Positions 24,894 to 36,381 are shown, counted from the first letter of the stretch. The stretch is DNA of 64,000 nt from Telopea speciosissima (GCF_018873765.1 NC_057924.1:15525001-15589000); one strand, 5' to 3'. Translations and numbers: made by a program. Notes: a model not told the origin generated them from the sequence alone.

Positions 24894-25488
24894 CACGGTT
24901 CAAGGAATCAGGATTCAATCAGAACAGCCAGTTCTTTGGCTTATTTCTAGGGTTCAGGCGATTCTGGCTAATTCTCGGTCAATTCCGGCTGGATTGTAAT
25001 GGATTCTAGAGGCAGCATATATAGGCCTCTCAAGCAGGTATCAATCGGTTGGTTTTGTCTGGTCTGAATAAGTCTCAATTGGTTTGAGTTGGACTGAATA
25101 TATGGGTGAATCTAAAACCAAACCAATAACGGAAAGTTATAGGTTTTGGTCCAATTTGGAATCAGTTTATATATTTCACTTTTTCTTAATGGGTAGTTAT
25201 TGGTCTTGTACCGGGTTTGATCTGGTCTAGGTTTGATTTGCCGTGTATACATATAACATAAGGGAAAAGAAGCGCTAACCGGTCATTGGACGCAGGCGGG
25301 GTATGTACCTGCGCTCAAATATAGCCCATCACGGAAAAGACTGGCACACCCCCTAAAAAGGTTGAAAGGACCAGGGGGTGTGATGGTCTCTTGTACATAC
25401 CGATCCACCGATATAAGATCGACTCATTATTGATATTGATCTCTACCTATACCGATACGACCAGTCCGATACTGATTCCTGAACCATT
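24894..25488. mobile_element. hAT-like MITE with another MITE piece inside
   Basis: Inverted ends CACGGTTCAAGGAATCAG and CTGATTCCTGAACCAT resemble the CATGGTTT family. At 25261 the text AGGGAAAAGAAGCGCTAACC matches the end of the Mutator-like MITE at 48518, so a second element seems to have inserted. No target duplication is clear. The right end lies only about 120 bases upstream of the LEA ABRE pair. Confidence 0.45.
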
Positions 25489-25608
25489 TTGGAAAGTTCA
25501 AATTCAACGTTCGTCAACAGAAATTAAGGATCGCGTCACGGTGGGTTATGTAGCGATTGGGAGAACATGTGTCAAGTCGTTGAACTAGTAAACTAGGGCA
25601 TGTCTGAA

Positions 25609-25635
25609 ACGTGTCCTCTCACAACCATACGTGTC
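25609..25635 (+). promoter_or_regulatory. Paired ABRE-like motifs upstream of the LEA gene
   Basis: Two exact ACGTGTC motifs lie 20 bases apart at 25609-25615 and 25629-25635, about 175-200 bases upstream of the LEA start codon and 40-70 bases upstream of its TATA box. ACGTGTC is the core of ABA-responsive elements bound by bZIP factors, and paired copies are the usual functional arrangement. This fits a desiccation or ABA-induced gene; activity is inferred, not shown. Confidence 0.6.
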
Positions 25636-25674
25636 GAACAGCCATGGCGTCACCTTCTTCACTTCCCCCACACC

Positions 25675-25683
25675 CTTTATATT
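25675..25683 (+). promoter_or_regulatory. TATA box of the LEA gene
   Basis: The sequence CTTTATATT sits about 130 bases upstream of the LEA start codon and just downstream of the ABRE pair, so transcription would start near 25710 and leave a leader of roughly 100 bases. Confidence 0.55.
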
Positions 25684-25808
25684 CCTCGCTGTTCACAGAC
25701 ATGGTCGAGCCATAGATTCCACCACATGCTCCCTTATTAACAACACACATTTTATTTGATTGATTTGCAGACACAAGAAAGAAGAGAAGAATTAGTTACC
25801 ACTTACCA

Positions 25809-26447
25809 ATGACAACCATGAACCTAGCGAAGAACTCATTCTTCAATGTTTCCAAGGCCTTCTTCCCTCGAAACCCTTCTTTGTTCCCTTTTCGTTTCTC
25901 TAGGGTTTCCTTCATCACCTCTGCTTCCAAATACTTTGATCAGGTTTTTATTTATTTATATACACTCTTTCAATTCCTTAAATTATCTCTGATCCATTTA
26001 CTTCTTGATTGAATTTTTTTTGAATTATTGCAGGGACAAAATGCAGCAGAAGAAGCGAAAGATTCAGTGAAGGAAACAGTTTCGGAAGGAACCGAAAAGA
26101 CTAAGGAAACTGCAAAGGAAGGTATGGAGAAAGCTAAAGAGAAAACCAAGGAGGTGAAGGATACTGCTGGTGACGTGGCACAAGGAGTGAAGGAGAAGAC
26201 TAGTGACGTGGCTGGATCTGTGGCTGATAAAGCGAAGCAAGGAACGGAGAAGGCAACTGAGATGGCTCAGAATTTAGGGGAGAAGGCTAAACAGACGGTG
26301 CAGGGTGCATGGGGAGCGGCTAAAGAGACGAGTCAGAAGATTAAAGAGAGTGTGGTTGGAAAGGATGAAAGTGACTATTCTACTACTGATGATGAAATTG
26401 AAGAACTTAAGAAGAGAGGTGATGGTAAGAAAAATGACTGGAAGTAA
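25809..26447 (+). CDS. LEA group 3-type protein with organelle-like presequence (two exons)
   Basis: This is a small late-embryogenesis-abundant type protein, by family knowledge a disordered or amphipathic-helix chaperone that protects membranes and enzymes during drying. The model is exon 1 25809-25943 (45 codons, ending YFDQ), a 90-bp intron 25944-26033 (GTTTTT...TTGCAG), and exon 2 26034-26447, giving 182 residues. The first 40 residues are rich in Ser, Arg and Phe with no acid before Asp44, like a mitochondrial or plastid presequence. Residues about 50-155 are lysine, glutamate, alanine and threonine 11-mer-like repeats (AKEGMEKAKEKTKEVKD, VKEKTSDVAGSVADKAKQ). The acidic tail STTDDEIEELKKRGDG resembles the Arabidopsis At4g13230 type. 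A TATA box and two ABRE-like motifs lie upstream. The family call is confident; the organelle is an inference. Confidence 0.88.
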
Positions 26448-26726
26448 ATTATAAAACTGGTTTTGTTTTGAGTTTCGTCTTTGAATGTTTCTTCAACTAC
26501 TTCGAAGTAAGTTAGTTTTGATTTTAATGGCGGTTTTGGTTGAGGGTAATCATGACTACATTACAATCTTTCTTAATTTCCCCTTTCTATTCTAGTTCTG
26601 TTATTTAATTGCTAATAATGGTAATTAATAACTGTTAACAATGGTACTTAGCTAGTTGAGATTTGAAATTTCAAGATTTTACTCTACCCAGAGTTAATCA
26701 GTTGATCTCTACATGTTTGGTGCAAG
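26448..26726 (+). other. 3' UTR of the LEA gene and flanking DNA
   Basis: Follows the LEA stop codon. T-rich DNA consistent with a 3' UTR and near-upstream polyadenylation signals; no canonical AATAAA is obvious. Confidence 0.35.
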
Positions 26727-26985
26727 TAGGGTTGCAAAGCCCAACCCTAAGTCCCCTTAGTTGGGCTAAGCCCAACCCAAATCTGAGTTAGGTCTAGAAA
26801 AATCCAACATCGACCCTGAGAGGGTCGGGCCGGGGAAAAAAAATGCATGGGTGGGAAAGAATATTATCAATTTTATATAAAATAACGTTATAATAAAATA
26901 TATTATATTATTATGACTAAGCTTAACCCGAGGTCACAACCCTAGCCCAACCAGGGCCGGTTTGGGCCAACAGGGTCATACTTGT
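26727..26985. mobile_element. hAT-like MITE (TAGGGCTGCAA family)
   Basis: Opens TAGGGTTGCAAAGCCC and carries AGCCCAACCC and CAGGGCCGGTTTGGGCC subterminal motifs at the two ends around an AT-rich centre. The right end is imprecise. Confidence 0.45.
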
Positions 26986-29445
26986 GGATCAGCTAGTTCA
27001 GATGATTTGGCTTTTAAGATTAAACTATTCGTATGCAGATGTCAATGCTGTCTGCTCGCACCCCTAGGAGCAAGTATGGAAGGTAGTATAGTGTCCCATT
27101 ATAGAATGGGAGGGACCCTCTAAGAGGAACCCAAGCTTAGTGAAAAGAGATTGTAACAAAGTGGGTTCTATTGTGGCATCAATTGAGCCTTGTACTCTGG
27201 CTTCCTGGACATACGACAGCTCTTGAGATGATCAAGAGAAGAGATTATTACCAAAATAGATTACAAACCCACCAGTACACCTACAATCATCAATGGAGCT
27301 GATTCAAGTTGAAGGTGGGGTGGGATTGTTGGAAAGATGGAATCCACATGATGAGATAAAATTATTTTTCACATGAATAGTTATCAAAGTTCCATCAACT
27401 TGGTGGGATTTTGGATAAGGGTATAGTTTTGAAGTGTCACATCAATAGATAAAATAATTAATAATGTTTCATAATTTTTATAAGTTCATCACCCTAGGTC
27501 AATCAAACAAAGGTTGAGGTGCGCACATCGGTATTTTTTCATTCCAATAAAGTTGATGGAATTTTAAAATGTTATATCAGTATTTTCTCATCTCAATTCA
27601 AAACCAAAAAAAATCGTTGGTCAACTCCGAAAATAATCCATTAAAAACAAATGAAAGATTATAATGTTTCACCTTTCAAGCCTTAATCCAAAACCTGAGA
27701 TTTAACAAGATTGAGGAATAACAAAAAATACTTGAACATTTTTCAAGGTTACCTTAGTCTTGCTCATCAACAAAATGCTACTCCTCTACCTCTTAATAGT
27801 CCCTAAAGAAAAATTGTCTTTTCAAAGTTTGGAGAAGAAAAAAATGTCTTTCCAAAGCTTGGAGGATCGCTTTCGAAAATCCAACCGAACACACCGATTG
27901 TATTTTTGATTAACTGGCTGAACAAGAACAACTTAGAGAATTCAATTGAACACACGGGCTGTAGCTTTGATTAACTAGCTGAACAAGAACATAGAAATAG
28001 CACACAAACAGCTTCAAGAATGGGAAAAAATTTGGTTGCAACCCGGATTGCAGCCATGTTCCTACTGTCTCCAATTGTAAGCGTAAACTTGGAATAATCT
28101 TTTTCCTCTTTAGGTTCACAATTACGTTCTTAGGTTTTAGTATTTTCTATAATACTTTTTTGGATTCCATATTGATGCCTACAATTGGGGCAGGAGGAAT
28201 ATAACTAGAACCCGGAAAGCAACCAATTTTTGTTAGAAGGAATGACAGCTGTGACATTAAATTTCCTGCATATAAATTCTGCATTTCTTTCTTTCTAGCT
28301 TCTCAACCAAACTAAATTATCATCTTCTCTCCGAAAACCAACCACACAAACCCCCAGAGTAAAAGTGAGACTTCGTAAAACGACAAAGATTACTTCCCAA
28401 AGGTAACTCTTTATATGATTATAAAGACCAAACAAACTGACATGGATTGAGCTCCTCTCTTGCATGGGATGATGTCCAGCACACATCTTGTAGGTGGGGA
28501 GGCCTCGATCCACATGTCACAGTACCGAGATGCATGTGGCAGTGTGGATCGGAACTCTCCAACTGCACGGTGTGCATTGGAGAGGAACCGGATCCAATTG
28601 AGATAGCACTTTAACTTCACATGGGTTTGGACCCAACCACCCAACAGAAAGGAGAAAAAAAAACTTCACATGGCAGGGTTGGACCCAAACATGGCCCAAC
28701 ACCCAACAGATCCCTCTTCATGTTACCCTCTAATACCCAACTCATTTGGAAAAAGAAAAACCTCCAACCTTGGCCAATGGTGGACCAGTTTGAGTTAGTT
28801 AGTGTGGCACAAGTATAGACCGAGTAGTTCCTACCAAATGTCCAAACAACATCCCCACAAAAGCTGGAATCATCCAGACTCGAATTATTCAATTGGCCTT
28901 GCAAATGCTAAAAGGAAGTTTGAATGGTGAAAACATGAAAGAACACAACAGAATGTTCTTCTCTTTTTCCTCTTTTTGCTCTTTGCTTCTCCACACTCCA
29001 CACACATAATACAGGGTTTAATTAGGACTAGGGGATAACAAGTCGTTGTAGTAGGGGGAGACCTAGTGCTTGGAAAGTGGGGCCTACCCCCGATTCCATC
29101 ACGAAGGAGATGTTGACGGAGGATGATGAGATTGAGCCATCACTTTAATCCTGCAAACTGTCGTAGCCGTAAGTTTAGTAGTGGCATTTTAAAGAAAGAA
29201 AAAGGGGCCCCACATCTCAGCATCAAAGGCGTGGTATGTGGCATATAAATAAATAAAGTCATACACTGGATCCTTCCTCATTCCATTGTCAACCACCCGT
29301 CAAAAGTAAAGTATGACACCATACTGTCAAGCGGCGATTTTAGATAGAGAGGGAGAGAGAGCCCCAGCCCCACGGCTCTACCCCACTCGTGAGGCTGTGA
29401 CAGATCGATAAAGAGACAGAATCACGTTCACGTACGACAATGGTT
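26986..29445. other. Intergenic, mostly unassigned
   Basis: No gene is supported. At 28448-28590 imperfect inverted text (GAGCTCCTCTCTTGCATGG against ATTGGAGAGGAACC) hints at a worn foldback MITE related to 56228-56381. Minus-strand open frames at 28400-28900 are in low-complexity context and rejected. Confidence 0.3.
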
Positions 29446-29556
29446 CACAATCGTTCAGATGGAATCTATTCAATGAACGATGCACAGTTGTTCAGATGGA
29501 ATCCACTCAGTGAATAGCTCACAATCGTTCAGACGGAATTCACTTTGTAGAGTCCA
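29446..29556 (+). repeat. 37-bp tandem repeat, three copies
   Basis: CACAATCGTTCAGATGGAAT, CACAGTTGTTCAGATGGAAT and CACAATCGTTCAGACGGAAT begin at 29446, 29483 and 29520, exactly 37 bases apart, each followed by related CACTCAGTGAA-like text. Confidence 0.8.
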
Positions 29557-30089
29557 CATTGAGTGGATTCAATCTCAACCACTGTGAGCCATTCTCATAC
29601 ATGAACGTGAGCCTAACTCATGGATAAAGGCCTCATGGCACATCAATCTCCCCATCTTTCCTAATAAAGAATTTAACTATGGTAGGACCCACTTACTCTT
29701 TTGGATTCCATTTAGTGCCAAAGAGAAAAAATTCTTCAGCTTCAAAGCTCTTTTGTTGCTTGTCTTTTTTGCTTTAGTCCAAGGTCGTCTAATGTGGTTG
29801 CAAACTCTTTGGCCCGGTCGGCCCTATCGGTTGAGTCATTGATGGGTTGGCCAGTTTCCACTCTGTGGCTTCTGAATCTCTGAGAGAAAAAGGCCACTGC
29901 TTGTAATGACTTTGGTTTTCAATGAATCTTCTTTCAACCTAACAAAAAGAAAAACAAGAAATGTACAACAAAGAGGAGAGTAGATGCCACATCTATACAC
30001 CTTGAACATGTTCAAGAAGAAGTCCCACCAGATCCTTCAAATCTGTTTAGATTTCTAAGATTTTTCATCGTATTGTAACAGCCTTTAAG
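29557..30089. other. Intergenic, nothing identified
   Basis: Non-coding DNA. No gene or repeat boundary is visible before the hAT element that follows. Confidence 0.3.
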
Positions 30090-30574
30090 TAGGGGTGTCA
30101 ATGGGTCGGGTTGGGCCGGGCCTGCCCTAAACCCTGACCCGACCCTAGAGGCCTTAACCCTGACCTTGACCCTGACCAGACCCTGTCAGGGTCAAGAAAC
30201 TCTCAACCCTGACCCGACCCTGCCAGGGTCAGGTTGGTCCTAATTTATGGCACCGTCCACTTGTCTCATTAGACCATGTTTTTGTAACATAGGATCTCAA
30301 CCTATGGGACAACTAATAAATATGTTGAAAAAAATGGCGTGTGTATAAACTTTCTCTCTACAATTGTAACGGTGTCCCCTCAATAGGCCTGGAAGCTTAT
30401 AGGGGCTACAACTAAATAACAATCATGTCAGTGACTCTTTTTATGGTCCTGATCAAAATAGTAGATGATCTACTCTTTTTATGGGTTCCCACTTCATGAT
30501 GATGACAAAGCTAGTAGTTATCTTTGTACAATTCTCTTCAGCTTTTTTTCTGTCAAGAAAATACTTATATTAAG

Positions 30575-30606
<32 letters not shown>

Positions 30607-30793
30607 GTAATATTATATACCTATAATTAATACAGCGGGTCGGGCCGGGCTGGGCTAGGTCCAGGATCTAAACCCTGACCCGACCCGACCCTGCCAGGGT
30701 CAGACTATAACTAAACCCAAACCCGCCCTCAGGGTCGGACCGGGGTCGGGCTCAGGGCGGGTTCGGGCCAGCCGGACTTTATTGACACCCCTA
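30090..30793. mobile_element. hAT MITE with perfect ends and target duplication
   Basis: A 704-bp element with perfect 13-bp inverted ends, TAGGGGTGTCAAT and ATTGACACCCCTA, flanked by a perfect 8-bp duplication CCTTTAAG (30082-30089, 30794-30801). Subterminal regions are dense in CCCTGACCCGACCC/GGGTCGGG motifs; the centre is AT-rich and contains an (AT)n run at 30581-30606. No transposase is encoded. Its intact ends suggest it is younger than most repeats here. Confidence 0.9.
30581..30606. repeat. AT microsatellite inside the hAT MITE
   Basis: About 13 AT units in the AT-rich centre of the element at 30090. Confidence 0.9.
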
Positions 30794-31764
30794 CCTTTAA
30801 GTCTTTGGAGGTACCTTGAGATTTTACTTCAAAACGCTGATCTGTTATTATATAATTCAAACTTGTCAAGATAAAATGACCTTGAAACAAAATACCATAG
30901 GCTCATCCTGAAGCCTTCAAGAAATGATTAGATACTCTTGCACAAATCAAGATATGATAATACAAAGTGGGCAAATGAATGGAACAATTAACAACATGAG
31001 TGGAATCAAGCTCAAACGATAGCTCTTCGGAGGCAGAGAAGGCAGTGTGCACCAATTGCAAATCAGAAATCCATCGATTGGTGTTCTTAACGATCCACAA
31101 AAGATCTGGTTGAGAGTTACATTGAGAATGCGAGTACAATTAGACCATAAAAAATAACATGTAATGATAAACACACGGAAAAAGCTGATATATGGAGATC
31201 AATAATAGATAACCATTATGGATCACCCGATGTGGTATGAATATCAGAATATGGATTTTTTTTTTGGTGAAAAATAGTCCAATATGACTGATATACATCG
31301 TTATCGGTATCAGAATTAATACTGTTACTAATACCATGAATTACATCCTTGCGGGCATATCTACTTTTTTCAGATGGAAGGTTGATGAGGGAATTCCAAC
31401 CATTGAATATCATGGAATGATTTAGATTTGACTCACATTTAATCAATCCTCAATGCATGTCTATGTGCCTCTCTTGGTGCCCCATACACCAACTTCGTAT
31501 TCTTCAATTTTTAACAAGCATTTTGGGGATAAAAAGGGCTGAGATGGATGATTTAGACTGTGGTTGTTTTATTTTACAATATTTTATGAGATCTATGGAA
31601 AACCAATTCAAAACTATACAAGGATTAAAAAAAACAAAGAAATGAATTTATTGTAATTCAATAGAAAAATTGAAAAACGTTCAAAATGTTGTATTTCATC
31701 ATTGGTATTCATACAACATTCAAAATGTTGTTTTTTCATCGTCTCATTATATGAGACGATGCAA
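30794..31764. other. Intergenic with a partial MITE and a hairpin
   Basis: At 31180-31350 GATATC/TATCGG-like motifs and ACCATGAATT suggest a worn CATGGTTT-family piece. A perfect 11-bp-arm hairpin (CATCGTCTCAT, TAT, ATGAGACGATG) lies at 31738-31762. No gene is seen. Confidence 0.35.
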
Positions 31765-34440
31765 AGGGAAACAAGGATGGATCACTATTAAGTTAGACAT
31801 GTTAACGGCTTATGACAGATTAGAGTAGGATTTCATTAGAGCCATTTTTGAATTTTTAGTGTTTTCATCACATTTGTGTGATTTGATAAGTTTTTTAGTT
31901 TCGTCAATCTCTTACTTCATCAAGTTAAAGGGCGGATCTTTTGATTTCTTTGTACCTTCTAAAGGCATCAGACAAAGATGTCATTTCAGTCCATTTCTTT
32001 TTAATCTATCAATGGAAGGTCTTTCTTATTTACTAGAAGTTTGTAGGGACCTCAAGTTATTTAAAGGAATCAAGATAGCTCGGAATGCCCAGAAGTCACC
32101 CATTTGCTTTTTGAGCGTGATACATTTATTTTTTGTCGGACTTCTCTTTAGGATATTAACACTAATCAAGCTATTTTAATCCTTTTGAAGCTCTAAAGGG
32201 CTATGCATTAATAATAATAAAAGTGCTATGTTTTTCAGTAAAAATACCCCCTCTCCTTTGAGAAGACTGATTTGTAAACTTCTTGGAATGCATGAGATCT
32301 CTCTTTTAACCTCATACGTTGGCGCTCCTCTCTTTCTTAAAAAAGCCAAAAAATAGTCCTTCATGCTTTTGCTTTATAAAGTGCACAATAAACTTACAAC
32401 TTGAAAATCCTCCCTTCTTTCTCAACCTGGTCGTTTTTATCTTAATTAAATCAGTGGTGGGCTCTATTTCACTTATTTAATGTCCTATTTTCTAATTCCT
32501 TGGAGTATTTGCTCTTCTCTTGAATCTATTAGCTAGTGTGAAGTTTTGGAGGCAAGGGGGGGGATGGAGGAGTCTAAAGAAGGAAGGACCTCATTTTCCT
32601 AGACTCAAATGTGTAAGCCAAAATCATGTGGCAGTTTGGGATTTTGACTGAGTCACATTCATAACCAAGCCTTGCATGTGCGATTAAGATAGAGACTTGT
32701 TACTCAACCTTTGACCTTTTGGTCATGGCTTTTGAAAGCAAAGTATTCCCTAATGCTAATATCCTCCAATGGATTACAAACCAAAAATAGGGTCATGGGT
32801 GTGGAGCAATATTTCCTCTGTTATTGCAACTCTAAAGAATTTTCTGTGTTGGAAGGTTGGTGTAGTAAATTCTATAGATATCTAGAAAGACATTTGGATT
32901 CCAAATTGGAATTACAAATTCATTGGTGTTGTAACATGTCCCAATTCCATCTTTTGTTCTATATCGGATCTAATTGTTGGAAGATCTTGGAATACCTCTT
33001 TAATTCAATCTTTATTTCCGGCTGATATCGCAAGCCTTATATATTCTTAAAATATCTTTGTCATATGAGCCACATTATGATTTTCCTATTTTGTCCTTTG
33101 ACTCGAAATGGCATTCTGACAACAAAATTGGTGGCGAAGTTCTTATATCAATCTAACACTGCATGTCTATGATTTTCTTAAATTTGAAAGCTATGTTGTG
33201 TTTGTTATGAAAAACGAAATTTCATCTTAAGTTTAAAATTTTTGTTTAGAATTTTTTTAATGGCAGTATGCCTACCAAAGTTCATTTAAAGCATTTTATT
33301 GATATGGATGAGACCTGTTTGTTTTGTTTATCAGCAAGGAAAATAGACTGATTTCCTGTTTTTTTTTTATCATGCCTTTTCTTTAAAAGAGTCTGAGCAG
33401 CAGAATTCTTAGGATTAAGAACAGAATTTCTCCAAGGGAGAGCTCTTAGTGATTTATTATATACTTTGTTGCCAACAAATGACACACCTAACCATAATAA
33501 ATCTTTTTTTCCTATTACATGTTATTTTCTTTGGAATAGTAGAAATCATTCTCTTTTCTCACGACAACCCGGACCCACATCTGGTCATGTGGGGGCATTG
33601 ATAATTAGATTGTTGATCACAATATCTTCCCATTTGACAAATTTGTAGTCCAACACCCATCTTTGTCCAATTCAATCCACTCCATAAATGAAATTCTTGA
33701 ACTTGACCACCCTGACTATCCCATAGTTCTCTGCGATGGTAGCTTTCTATATGATTCACATGCTATTGGGTGGGCTTTAGTTATTATCCACAATAAATCG
33801 ATTATTGCTGCTTGTATGTGTTAAAAAAACCAATGCCTAGAATGACGATTTGTAGAAAAAAAACGGAATAGAGAAAGCACACACAACGCACAACTCAGAG
33901 ATTTACGTGGTATACCCCCAAGGTGGGAAGCTACATCCACAGTCGAACAATAGAACAGATGTCACTATTTTTCTAAAAATATTACAAACCCTCTTAACCT
34001 CATCTCAAAGAGATAAGAACATTATATAGGGAAGTCCTAACCCCAGAAAGTACAAAAGTGTCCCTGGCCCAAAATTGCCAAAAAATAGGGCCGGACCAAA
34101 ACTAACATATAGCTCAAAAGTACTCATTTCTAAGATCTCGACGAGCCCAAAACAACTCCCAGCCTCTGGCGGGGTTGTTCGCCATTCCGAAATCGTTTCG
34201 AGGCCGAAAAAACCCTTCGAAGATCTCAACCGCACTTTCTGGCCAAAATCAGGCTTCACCAACAACAGTATGGATTATGGTTATATAGGGAGTGTACAAG
34301 AGGCTGAAGCTCGGGGAATGCTCATGGAATTGCAAAAATCAAAGTCTTATATTCGACAAGCTAGACATTTGGACTGATTGTGAGGATTTAGTAACATGGA
34401 TGAACCAAAACTCTGCCGAGTAGCCGTTTGAGGTTTTCAT
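31765..34440 (+). mobile_element. Degenerate L1-type LINE, RT to RNase H
   Basis: Plus-strand text follows plant L1 ORF2 order: reverse transcriptase (SYFIKLKGGSFDFFVPSKGI, RQRCHFSPFLFNLSMEGLS, 31859-32100), connector text (NISSVIATLKNFLCWKVG, near 32810), a zinc-knuckle-like C-terminal region (33250-33480, with DETCLFCLS) and RNase H (SHAIGWALVIIH near 33755, then EAEARGMLMEL near 34297). Many stops and frameshifts break it. A solo LTR at 33819-34267 splits the RNase H region. No 5' end, endonuclease domain or clear poly-A tail is recognised. Confidence 0.75.
33819..34267 (-). mobile_element. Solo LTR (probable copia) inside the LINE RNase H region
   Basis: A 449-bp TG...CA segment flanked by a perfect 5-bp duplication GTATG (33814-33818, 34268-34272). 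On the minus strand it reads TGTTGTTGGTGAAGCC... with a TATA box (CCCTATATAATG), then CCACGTAAATCTC and ...TTTTAACA, the usual order of a plant copia LTR. Closely related copies lie at 52506 and 56646. No internal part remains. Confidence 0.85.
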
Positions 34441-35529
34441 TTTTCTTTTTTTTTTATATCAGTTTTGTACTTTGATTTTTTGGGAACATGCACTTGTATT
34501 GTAAAGAAATCTAGGGCTCTTATAGATCCAGCACACATATTAGCTGCAGTGGTAGATCTAATTGGACTTCATCAGACATTTTAGAGACTATTTCTGGTTT
34601 TCTTTTTTATTTTAATCTTTTCCTTTTCTGAAAAACAATAAAAAAGCAATCTATAAAAAATCCTAATGATAGAAAATTGCAAAACAAAATTTAAAAATAA
34701 TAGTTATTTTCTTTAAATTCACAACAGAAGCAATTCAACCCTAGATCCAATTGATGTAATAACACAAAAGGGTGATTTTAATCAAAGGATTTGTAGCAAT
34801 CATGACCCCACACCTCACATGGGACCAGTAGAATGTATGCTCTAGAGATAACCAGCCAAATCGACTAGGCATTTCTTGAGCAATGTTTGGCCAAAAAATG
34901 AATAGAAAATGAAAGCATAAAAATATCAAGAGACAAGAAAAGAAAAAAAAAAGGAGAAAGTTTTTTTTTCACCGGACGGAAAGGATTCAACCACCATCCT
35001 AAGGTCCTAAAACATTCCCCCATTGGATGAAGTCAATAATATCCTTCCCTTGTTGCATGATATCCTCTTCTGCCCATCCAAAAGCTACAATCAAGCTATT
35101 CCCCTTCACCGTGGCATGAGGAAAACTTGACCCTATTTTGGTTTCTACTAATTAATTTGTCAATATAAATGTTCAAATTTAGAAAACCTTGCAAGAAAAT
35201 TATAGGGAAATTTTTTATTCCCTTTCAATTTATTTTCAAATTTAGAAAATCTTGCAAGAAAACTTCAATTTTGATGTCTTCGAACTGAATTTTCATTAAA
35301 ACATGGTGAATGGGAATCCATTCACGACAAGATTTCAGATGCGCACAGAAGATTTCAAAAGAGTATTTTAGAAAACATACTAAAACCTATAGGGGTTTGT
35401 AAACCCTTGGGATGATGTTATTAACTGATAAAGGAAAACTTTCTCCAACAAAATATTTGTACATTTTTTTTTTTTCTTTTTAGTTTATATCTTGACAAAC
35501 AAACATTGCCTTAGTTAGAGATTTGACAA
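34441..35529. other. Intergenic with a worn MITE near 35280-35450
   Basis: ATGGTGAATGGGAATCCATT, CTAAAACCTATAGGGGTTTG and GGAAAACTTTCTCC occur in an order also seen, in part, at 44380-44460, 48400-48506 and 49915-50060, so a dispersed MITE family with GGAGAAAG ends is present. No gene is seen. Confidence 0.35.
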
Positions 35530-36230
35530 TGGAATGTTGGTCTCGACTTTTATAGGTATATAGAGATTCTAATCTTTCCAAGGGAATCAAAGTGACTTGA
35601 AATGCCTTTGAAATTTCTCATCTTCTCTTTGCCGATGACACTCTTCTTTTCTATAGAATCAATTTAAAAGATTTTTCTTCAATCAAATCAATCATTTCTC
35701 TCTTTGAAGACCTTTCTGGTCAGCAAATAAAATTTAAAAAAGTAGCATTTTCTTTTCAGCACTAATACCCCTAGAGCCTTCATTACCTTGGAATGAAAGA
35801 AATGGAATCTGATTCAAAATATCTTGGTTCATCTCTCTTCCTCAATAGATCCAAATCCTGAAATCTCAATCATCTCATTCACCGAATTAAAATTCGTTAC
35901 TTTGGAAGACCAGGTTCACCTCAAGAAGCAGAAATACGAGGAATCAAACAAGGAGTTGAAGAAACATCATATCTGCACTAGAACTTCATGATATAAAAAT
36001 TTGGCTAGATTCAATCAATGCAGTTAACTGGGTTGAGAATCCTGAACAACCACCATGACCATTAAAACTTTTTCCTTCCTTCTTTCTTATTAAATCTTTT
36101 TTAAACAATTTTAATTTGATCTATACTAAGAAAGTAGAATAGACATCAAATTATGATAGCTCATGTGTTAGCTAACTTAGCCAGAACAAAATCAGATGCG
36201 AGGAACTGTACCAGCAACATTGTCGGGATC
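35530..36230 (+). mobile_element. L1-type LINE fragment with RT abutting RNase H
   Basis: ISHLLFADDTLLFYRINLKD (35612-35670) carries the FADD form of the reverse transcriptase catalytic box, followed by LFEDLSGQQI. About 200 bases later the frame changes to RNase H-like text (GSPQEAEIRGIKQGVEETSY, near 35910-35965; IWLDSINAVNWVENP), then AHVLANLARTKSDARNC near 36160. The roughly 1.4 kb of connector expected between RT and RNase H is missing, so the copy has a large internal deletion as well as frameshifts. Confidence 0.7.
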
Positions 36231-36232
36231 TT

Positions 36233-36381
36233 TATCACCTCAATTTGCCTGTTCCTCAATTTCCTCAATTCTATCTAATAGGGGGTGAAAATGACCACCA
36301 AACCCCTTGCCTGGGGTGGGGTCCACCTCCCTCTATTAGAGGGACTTGAGAAAATTGACGGACAGGCAAATTGAGGTGATA
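36233..36381. mobile_element. Foldback MITE with perfect 20-bp ends
   Basis: TATCACCTCAATTTGCCTGT at 36233-36252 and its exact inverse at 36362-36381 enclose a GC-richer centre that is itself partly inverted (CTAATAGGGGG, CCCTCTATTAG). A TA dinucleotide sits at both outer ends, compatible with a TA target site, though the superfamily is not certain. Confidence 0.7.

Noticed and set aside
28400-28910. Several overlapping minus-strand open frames
   Set aside because: Low-complexity, Cys/Trp-rich readings with no domain, in repeat-like DNA.
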